Shown here piece after piece: positions 58,185 through 62,726 of a stretch of DNA of 62,726 bases; positions within the stretch are counted from its first letter, which is position 1, and each line of letters opens with the position of its first letter. The notes beneath the pieces were generated by a model, which saw only the letters and a list, made by a program, of their open reading frames with translations, had not been told where the DNA came from and searched no databases. Made by a program: the position numbers and the translations under genes. Origin of the DNA: Edaphobacter aggregans (lineage in GTDB: Bacteria > Acidobacteriota > Terriglobia > Terriglobales > Acidobacteriaceae); contig DZDJ01000004.1 in NCBI GenBank assembly GCA_022736715.1, forward strand, positions 1 to 62,726. Reading direction: 5' to 3'.

Positions 58185-60794
58185 CTACTGCGGTTGCTGA
58201 TTGCTGTTATTTGGCTGCTCGTTGGGCTGCTGATCCTGCTTGTCCTGGCTGCCGCCCGTTCCGAAGATCCGGCTCCAGAAACCCTTCTTTTTCTGCTCAG
58301 GCTGCTGTGGCGTCTGCGGTCCGGCGGTTGCTGGTTCCGCATTCTGTGGAGCAGGCGCCACGGCCTGGTCCGGAGCGCCTTCATTCACGGCAGGTGTTTG
58401 TCCCAGCCCGAAGATCTTCTGGAAGAGGCTGCGCTGGTCCGCCTCCGGGTTGGGATGGCTGCAGGTGTCCATTGGCTGCGTGCCTTGCAGGAAGCCGGCC
58501 GTGTAGTCATCCGGGCAGGTGGGGTCTGCCAGCAGGTTGGTGGCTTTGTCCAGCGTGACGTCCACAACACCATCCGGCGGCACAAACTCCTGCACATCCG
58601 AGTACTGCGGCAGTTGGATGGCCTGCTTCATAAACTCGGCCCAGATGGGGGCGGCGGCCAGCGCGCCCGCCAGCTTGACGTCGGTATAGTCGTCATTGCC
58701 CACCCACACGATGCAGAGCAGATTGTTGGTGTAGCCGGCAAACCAGGCGTCGTGGCTGGTGCCGGTTTTGCCCGCGGCCGGAGCCATAAAGCCCAGCCTG
58801 CGGGCCTCATAACCATAGCCGAAGTTCATCACACCCTCCATCAGGCTGGTGGTCAGATAGGCAACGCGCGGGTCCAGTATCTGGCGTGCGCTGGGTGCGT
58901 AGTCCGCCAGCACGTCGCCGTTGGCGTTGCGGACAGAGGCCAGCAGCCACGGAGTGATGTGCACGCCATGGTTGGCAAAGACTGTGTACGCGCCGGCCAT
59001 ATCCAGCGGTGTGGCCGAATAAGTGCCAATGGCGACGGACGGGGTTGCGCGCGCGGAGGTGATGCCGGACTGGCGCGCCAGTTCTGCCACATTGTCAAAG
59101 CCCACCATCTGCCCCAGCGAGATGGTGGCATTGTTCAGCGAGTGGGCCAGCGCGTAAATCGCCGTCACCTCGCCGTGATACTCCTGCTTGTAGTTGTGCG
59201 GCGAGTAGGTCTGGCGGCCATTGTCGAAGGTAAACGTGGTGGGCTCGTCGTTGAGCCGGCTCACCGCGGTAAAGGTGCCCTGAATGCCATTCAACTGTGT
59301 GCCGGTAATGCTGGTGTTGTAGGCCGCTGCATAGACGAACGGCTTGAAGATGGAGCCCGTCGGCCGGCTGGCAATCGCGTGGTCCAGCTGGCTCATGCCG
59401 TAATTGCGGCCGCCCACCAGCGCCAGCACCTGTCCTGTGTGGGGATTCAACGCCACCATGGCCACCTGCGGATACAGGATGTGCTGGTCGACCTCCACTC
59501 CATGCCGGGTGCGATGCGTATGGCGCTTCAGCACCATCGCATCCACGTTCTTCATGCCCCACTGCACGGCCCCTGCCGCAATGCGCTGCAGTTGCGGATC
59601 CAGCGAGGTGTAGATGCGCATGCCGTCCTGGTTGACGTCCTGCTCAGAAAATTTCTGCATCAACTGGTCATGCACCAGGTCCACGAAGTAGGGGGCCTCG
59701 CTGGCATCGATGCTTTGTTGCACCAGATGCAGCGGCTCGGCCTTGGCGCGGTCGGCCTGCTCCTGTGTAATGTCGCCGTTCTCCGCCATTGCGTCCAGCA
59801 CCACGTTGCGGCGTGCAGTGGCGCGCTGCGGATGCCGGTAAGGATTCAGGTAATTCGGGCTCTGGATGGTGCCCGCCAGCAGTGCGCACTCCGGCAGGGT
59901 GAGCTGGCTGATGTCTTTGCCAAAGTATGCCTGCGAGGCCTCGCCAAAGCCGTTGATGTCAAAGCTGCCAAAGTGGCCCAGGTTGATCTCGTTGGCATAC
60001 ATCTGGAAGATCTGCTGCTTGGAAAAGCGCGACTCCAGCTGGAAGGCGATGAGCACCTGAATCACTTTGCGCTTGATGGTCTTGTCCGGCGACAGGAAAA
60101 GATCCTTGGCCAGCTGCATGGTCAGCGTGGAAGCGCCGCCGCGGTACCTGCGGTCGCCAACGATGTCGTGCCATACCCAGCCGATCAGGCTGAAATAGTC
60201 CACCGCGCCATGCTCAAAGAAGCGGTGGTCCTCAATGGCGGTTACGGCCTGCACCAGTTGTTTGGGAATCTCATTGTAGGTGACCAGCCGGCGTTTAATG
60301 CGCTCCTTGCTTTCGCTCAGTCCGGTGATCAGCAGCGGCTCCAGCTCATAGGAGGCCAGTTGCGTGCCGCCATCGCCCACAATCTGCGTTACCATGCCGT
60401 TCTTCGTAGTGATGGTGGCGCCGTCGGGGGAGTGGTAGGAACGTGGTCCGGGCTGGATGTGGATTGTGGCCACGCCGCCGTTGTCGTGCAACTGATAGGT
60501 GCCCAGCTCCGGCTGCTGGTTGTATCCCGCCTGGCGCAGCTGTGCGGCAATGGCCTGGGCTGTGAACTTTTCCCCGTCGCGAACCTCATACGGCGCGGCG
60601 TAAATCTGGGCCGTGTTGGCAAAGACGGGCCGACTGAGGCGCGCATCCACAACCTTCTGGTACTTGAACCAGAAGTAGCCCAGCACGGCGCCACCCAGAA
60701 TGGCCACTGCCAGTATTACTACAATTACGACGCGCAGCAGTGCACCGCTGAAGCTGCCGGTTCCGGAACTGCCGAGTTTGACCTTTACAGGCAC
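58185..60794 (-). CDS. Bifunctional class A penicillin-binding protein (PBP1-type)
   Basis: Peptidoglycan glycosyltransferase and DD-transpeptidase, 869 residues, starting at GTG. A cytoplasmic tail and one TM (LLRVVIVVILAVAILGGAVLGYFWF, about 19-43) anchor it. A UB2H-like spacer follows. The glycosyltransferase shows TAIEDHRFFEHGAVD near residue 186, GGASTLTMQLAKDLFLSPDKTIKRK near 218 and QMYANEINLGHFG near 262. The transpeptidase has the catalytic S in RPTGSIFKPF near 482, AHSLNNATI near 555 and KTGTSHDAWFAGY near 672. The C-terminal ~120 residues are Gln/Pro-rich. It starts 29 bp after proS. Confidence 0.95.
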   Translation of the reverse strand: MPVKVKLGSSGTGSFSGALLRVVIVVILAVAILGGAVLGYFWFKYQKVVDARLSRPVFANTAQIYAAPYEVRDGEKFTAQAIAAQLRQAGYNQQPELGTYQLHDNGGVATIHIQPGPRSYHSPDGATITTKNGMVTQIVGDGGTQLASYELEPLLITGLSESKERIKRRLVTYNEIPKQLVQAVTAIEDHRFFEHGAVDYFSLIGWVWHDIVGDRRYRGGASTLTMQLAKDLFLSPDKTIKRKVIQVLIAFQLESRFSKQQIFQMYANEINLGHFGSFDINGFGEASQAYFGKDISQLTLPECALLAGTIQSPNYLNPYRHPQRATARRNVVLDAMAENGDITQEQADRAKAEPLHLVQQSIDASEAPYFVDLVHDQLMQKFSEQDVNQDGMRIYTSLDPQLQRIAAGAVQWGMKNVDAMVLKRHTHRTRHGVEVDQHILYPQVAMVALNPHTGQVLALVGGRNYGMSQLDHAIASRPTGSIFKPFVYAAAYNTSITGTQLNGIQGTFTAVSRLNDEPTTFTFDNGRQTYSPHNYKQEYHGEVTAIYALAHSLNNATISLGQMVGFDNVAELARQSGITSARATPSVAIGTYSATPLDMAGAYTVFANHGVHITPWLLASVRNANGDVLADYAPSARQILDPRVAYLTTSLMEGVMNFGYGYEARRLGFMAPAAGKTGTSHDAWFAGYTNNLLCIVWVGNDDYTDVKLAGALAAAPIWAEFMKQAIQLPQYSDVQEFVPPDGVVDVTLDKATNLLADPTCPDDYTAGFLQGTQPMDTCSHPNPEADQRSLFQKIFGLGQTPAVNEGAPDQAVAPAPQNAEPATAGPQTPQQPEQKKKGFWSRIFGTGGSQDKQDQQPNEQPNNSNQQPQ

Positions 60795-60823
60795 AGATGT
60801 CGCTTCCTTCTTTGACGCTGGCC

Positions 60824-62626
60824 TCAGGCCGCGGTCAACAGCTTCTTGAGAAGTGCAGATATCTGTGAGATGTCCACATCCTCGCTGATGTTGCCACTGG
60901 CTCCAGCCTGCGTTCCTGTCCGGTTCACCAGTTCCACTTTGCCTTCCGCCAGCTTTTTGCCGATGTTGATGCGATAGGGAATGCCCACCAGGTCCGCGTC
61001 CTTGAACTTGACGCCCGCACGCTCGTCGCGGTCATCCAGCAGCACGTCGATGCCAGCGGCGTCGAGTTCCGCAGCCACCTTTTCCCCCGCGGCCAGCAAT
61101 GCAGCATCGGCAATGTTGGTAACGGTAACCACTACCTGGAATGGCGCAATGGCGGGCGGCAGCGCAAAGCTGTTGCCCGCACTCTTTTCGTCCGTATTGC
61201 TGGCAGCCGACTGCTCAATGGCCGCTGTCAGAATACGTTCGATGCCGATGCCGTAGCTGCCCATGATCGGCGTCACTTCCTTGCCGTTTTTGTCCAGCAC
61301 GCGCGCGCCCATCGACTCAGAGTATTTATAGCCGAGCTTGAAGATGTGTCCAATCTCGACGGCCTTGCCCAGCTTGAGCGGAGCCCCGCAGATGGGGCAG
61401 CCTTCGCCCTCGTTTACGCTGCGAATGTCCGCTGCAATCGTATAGGAAAAGTCTTCGCCCGGCGTCACATTGCGGAAGTGGTAGTCCAGCTTGTTCGCGC
61501 CGGAGATCATGTTCCTGCGGCCCACGAGTGAGTTGTCGAGCACAACCACTGCAAGCCCGGCATTCTCGATAGCAACTGTCTTTGCTGGTGTCAGGCCAAC
61601 CGGGCCAAGATATCCGGCCGGGCCGTGGAAGTATTCTTCCAATTCCTCGGTCTGCATCGGACGCACTTCGGTCGCGCCAGCTAATCCCAGCAGCCTGGTC
61701 TCATTCACGGTGTGGTCACCGCGCAGGAAGACGATGAGCGGCAGCCAGAGGCCGGCTTTGCTCAGGGCCATGTAGGCCACGGTCTTGATGTCCTGCTTTG
61801 GGGAGATCTGCAAAAATTCGGCCACATCGGCAATCGCGCCCTTGCCCGGCGTATGCACCGGCTCCGGTTTGCCGTCGCCGGTGGGCGGAAGGTCTTCGAC
61901 CGGCTCCAGCTTCGAGGTTGCCTTCTCCAGATTGGCGGCATAGCCACAGCTCGCGCAGTTGGCGATCAGGTCTTCGCCGGCGTCGGTGTAGACCATGAAC
62001 TCCTGCGACTGCGAGCCGCCCATGGAGCCGGAGTCGGCCTCGACGGCCACAAAGCTCAGCCCACAGCGGGAGAAAATTTTGCGATAGACGCGGTCGTGCT
62101 TGTTGTAGCTTTCATCCAGTCCGGCAGCGTCGATGTCGAAGGAGTACGCGTCCTTCATGGTGAACTGGCGCACACGCAGCAGGCCGGACTTGGGCCGCGG
62201 CTCGTCGCGGAACTTGGTCTGGATCTGGTACCAGATCTGCGGCAACTGCTTGTAGCTGCGCAGCTCGTTGCGCGCGATGGAGGTCATCACCTCTTCGTGC
62301 GTCATGGCGAGGCACAGCTCGGCGCCTTTGCGGTCCTTCAGGCGGAACATGTTATCGCCCATGCCGGTCCAGCGGCCGCTGGCCTCCCACACTTCGCGCG
62401 GATTCAGCGCAGGCAGCAGAAACTCCTGCCCGATGGTGTCCATCTCCTCGCGCACAATGGCGACGATCTTGTTGATCGACCGCTGGCCCAGGAACAGGTA
62501 GCTGTAGATGCCCGCCCCAAGCTGGCGGATGTATCCGGCGCGGAGAAGCAGTTTGTGGCTGGCCACTTCGGCGTCTGCCGGGGCCTCACGAAGCGTAGGA
62601 ATGAAGAGTTTCGACCAGCGATGCAT
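60824..62626 (-). CDS. proS: Prolyl-tRNA synthetase
   Basis: Class II aminoacyl-tRNA synthetase charging tRNA-Pro, 600 residues, the long bacterial type with an editing insertion. Motif 1 region [20 protein letters not shown] lies near residue 35. Motif 2 lies in the [16 protein letters not shown] and [25 protein letters not shown] blocks (110-160). The INS editing domain spans about 225-400. Motif 3 [17 protein letters not shown] lies near 450. The C-terminal anticodon-binding domain follows, with [27 protein letters not shown]. It heads the minus-strand run that continues into the PBP gene. Confidence 0.97.
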   Translation of the reverse strand: MHRWSKLFIPTLREAPADAEVASHKLLLRAGYIRQLGAGIYSYLFLGQRSINKIVAIVREEMDTIGQEFLLPALNPREVWEASGRWTGMGDNMFRLKDRKGAELCLAMTHEEVMTSIARNELRSYKQLPQIWYQIQTKFRDEPRPKSGLLRVRQFTMKDAYSFDIDAAGLDESYNKHDRVYRKIFSRCGLSFVAVEADSGSMGGSQSQEFMVYTDAGEDLIANCASCGYAANLEKATSKLEPVEDLPPTGDGKPEPVHTPGKGAIADVAEFLQISPKQDIKTVAYMALSKAGLWLPLIVFLRGDHTVNETRLLGLAGATEVRPMQTEELEEYFHGPAGYLGPVGLTPAKTVAIENAGLAVVVLDNSLVGRRNMISGANKLDYHFRNVTPGEDFSYTIAADIRSVNEGEGCPICGAPLKLGKAVEIGHIFKLGYKYSESMGARVLDKNGKEVTPIMGSYGIGIERILTAAIEQSAASNTDEKSAGNSFALPPAIAPFQVVVTVTNIADAALLAAGEKVAAELDAAGIDVLLDDRDERAGVKFKDADLVGIPYRINIGKKLAEGKVELVNRTGTQAGASGNISEDVDISQISALLKKLLTAA

Positions 62627-62648
62627 TCGGTAAGTGGTGTGCTTTCCC

Positions 62649-62677
62649 GCCTGCGTCCTTTTGCGTGCGGCGCAGGC
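62649..62677 (-). promoter_or_regulatory. Leader hairpin upstream of proS
   Basis: GCCTGCG and CGCAGGC pair about 25 bp before the proS start codon, around an A-rich loop. A TAGAAT-like -10 lies further upstream near 62700 on the minus strand. It may be a leader structure; no known riboswitch or T-box pattern is apparent, so its role is open. Confidence 0.35.
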
Positions 62678-62726
62678 TTTAGAGTCAGAGTTTTATTCTA
62701 AATGGTCGGAAAGGCAGGGAACAGGG

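Noticed and set aside
58158..60815. An 885-codon plus-strand open frame opposite the PBP gene
   Set aside because: Mirror-frame shadow. The minus strand has all the class A PBP motifs.

Overview
The window is a chromosomal segment of a GC-rich Gram-negative bacterium. It most likely belongs to the Acidobacteriota, class Terriglobia (Terriglobus/Granulicella/Edaphobacter-like). Supporting evidence is an Oar-type TonB-dependent receptor with an N-terminal carboxypeptidase-regulatory domain, a DUF5916 outer-membrane protein, GH106 and GH31 glycosidases, and several conserved hypothetical proteins of the kind seen in that group. There are no plasmid, phage, CRISPR or rRNA/tRNA signals that I can support.

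Layout. (1) 0.1-11.5 kb, plus strand: the rplA-rplJ-rplL-rpoB-rpoC transcription/translation operon. It has a long rplL-rpoB spacer with a large hairpin, and a strong terminator after rpoC. (2) 11.5-18.5 kb: a TonB-dependent receptor with a near-consensus promoter, followed by a GH106 alpha-L-rhamnosidase. This pair is visibly richer in A/T than its neighbours and lies between two directly repeated copies of a ~115-bp MITE-like element. (3) 18.6-29.6 kb: metabolic and housekeeping genes in mixed orientation: an MBL-fold hydrolase, a ferredoxin/flavodoxin reductase, a 33-aa membrane protein, a VOC protein, ribosomal protein S1, ridA-gntP, a Tat-exported amidase, a third MITE copy, a methyltransferase and a PEGA lipoprotein-like protein. 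(4) 29.6-35.5 kb: gyrA, a decayed GH2 beta-galactosidase fragment, a GT-C-like membrane protein, a DUF2251-like protein and ruvB. (5) 35.7-43.0 kb, plus strand: a DUF5916 barrel protein, an exported alkaline-phosphatase-superfamily enzyme, a conserved hypothetical protein and a GH31 glycosidase. (6) 43.1-48.5 kb: pmbA and tldD, separated by a long inverted repeat, then a DinB/YfiT-like protein and a PD-(D/E)XK-like protein. (7) 48.5-62.6 kb, all minus strand: proS, a bifunctional PBP, a lactonase-like propeller, a periplasmic thioredoxin, a YihY/BrkB membrane protein, pyk, mutL, an AlkZ-related protein with a huge disordered tail, and cmk.

How the genes work together. Most of the window is core machinery: RNA polymerase, ribosomal stalk, gyrase, RuvB, MutL, S1, ProRS, CMP kinase, pyruvate kinase and cell-wall synthesis. 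Into it are set carbohydrate scavenging functions: TonB receptor plus rhamnosidase, GH31, and a dead beta-galactosidase. The most unusual observations are a two-knuckle cysteine-rich (double zinc-ribbon) insertion in the beta subunit of RNA polymerase, the MITE-bounded receptor/rhamnosidase cassette, the winged-helix protein with a ~450-residue Arg/Gly/Pro/Lys-rich tail coupled to mutL and cmk, the long inverted repeat between tldD and pmbA, and the GH2 pseudogene. I did not find a clear defence island or a wholly new multi-gene system.
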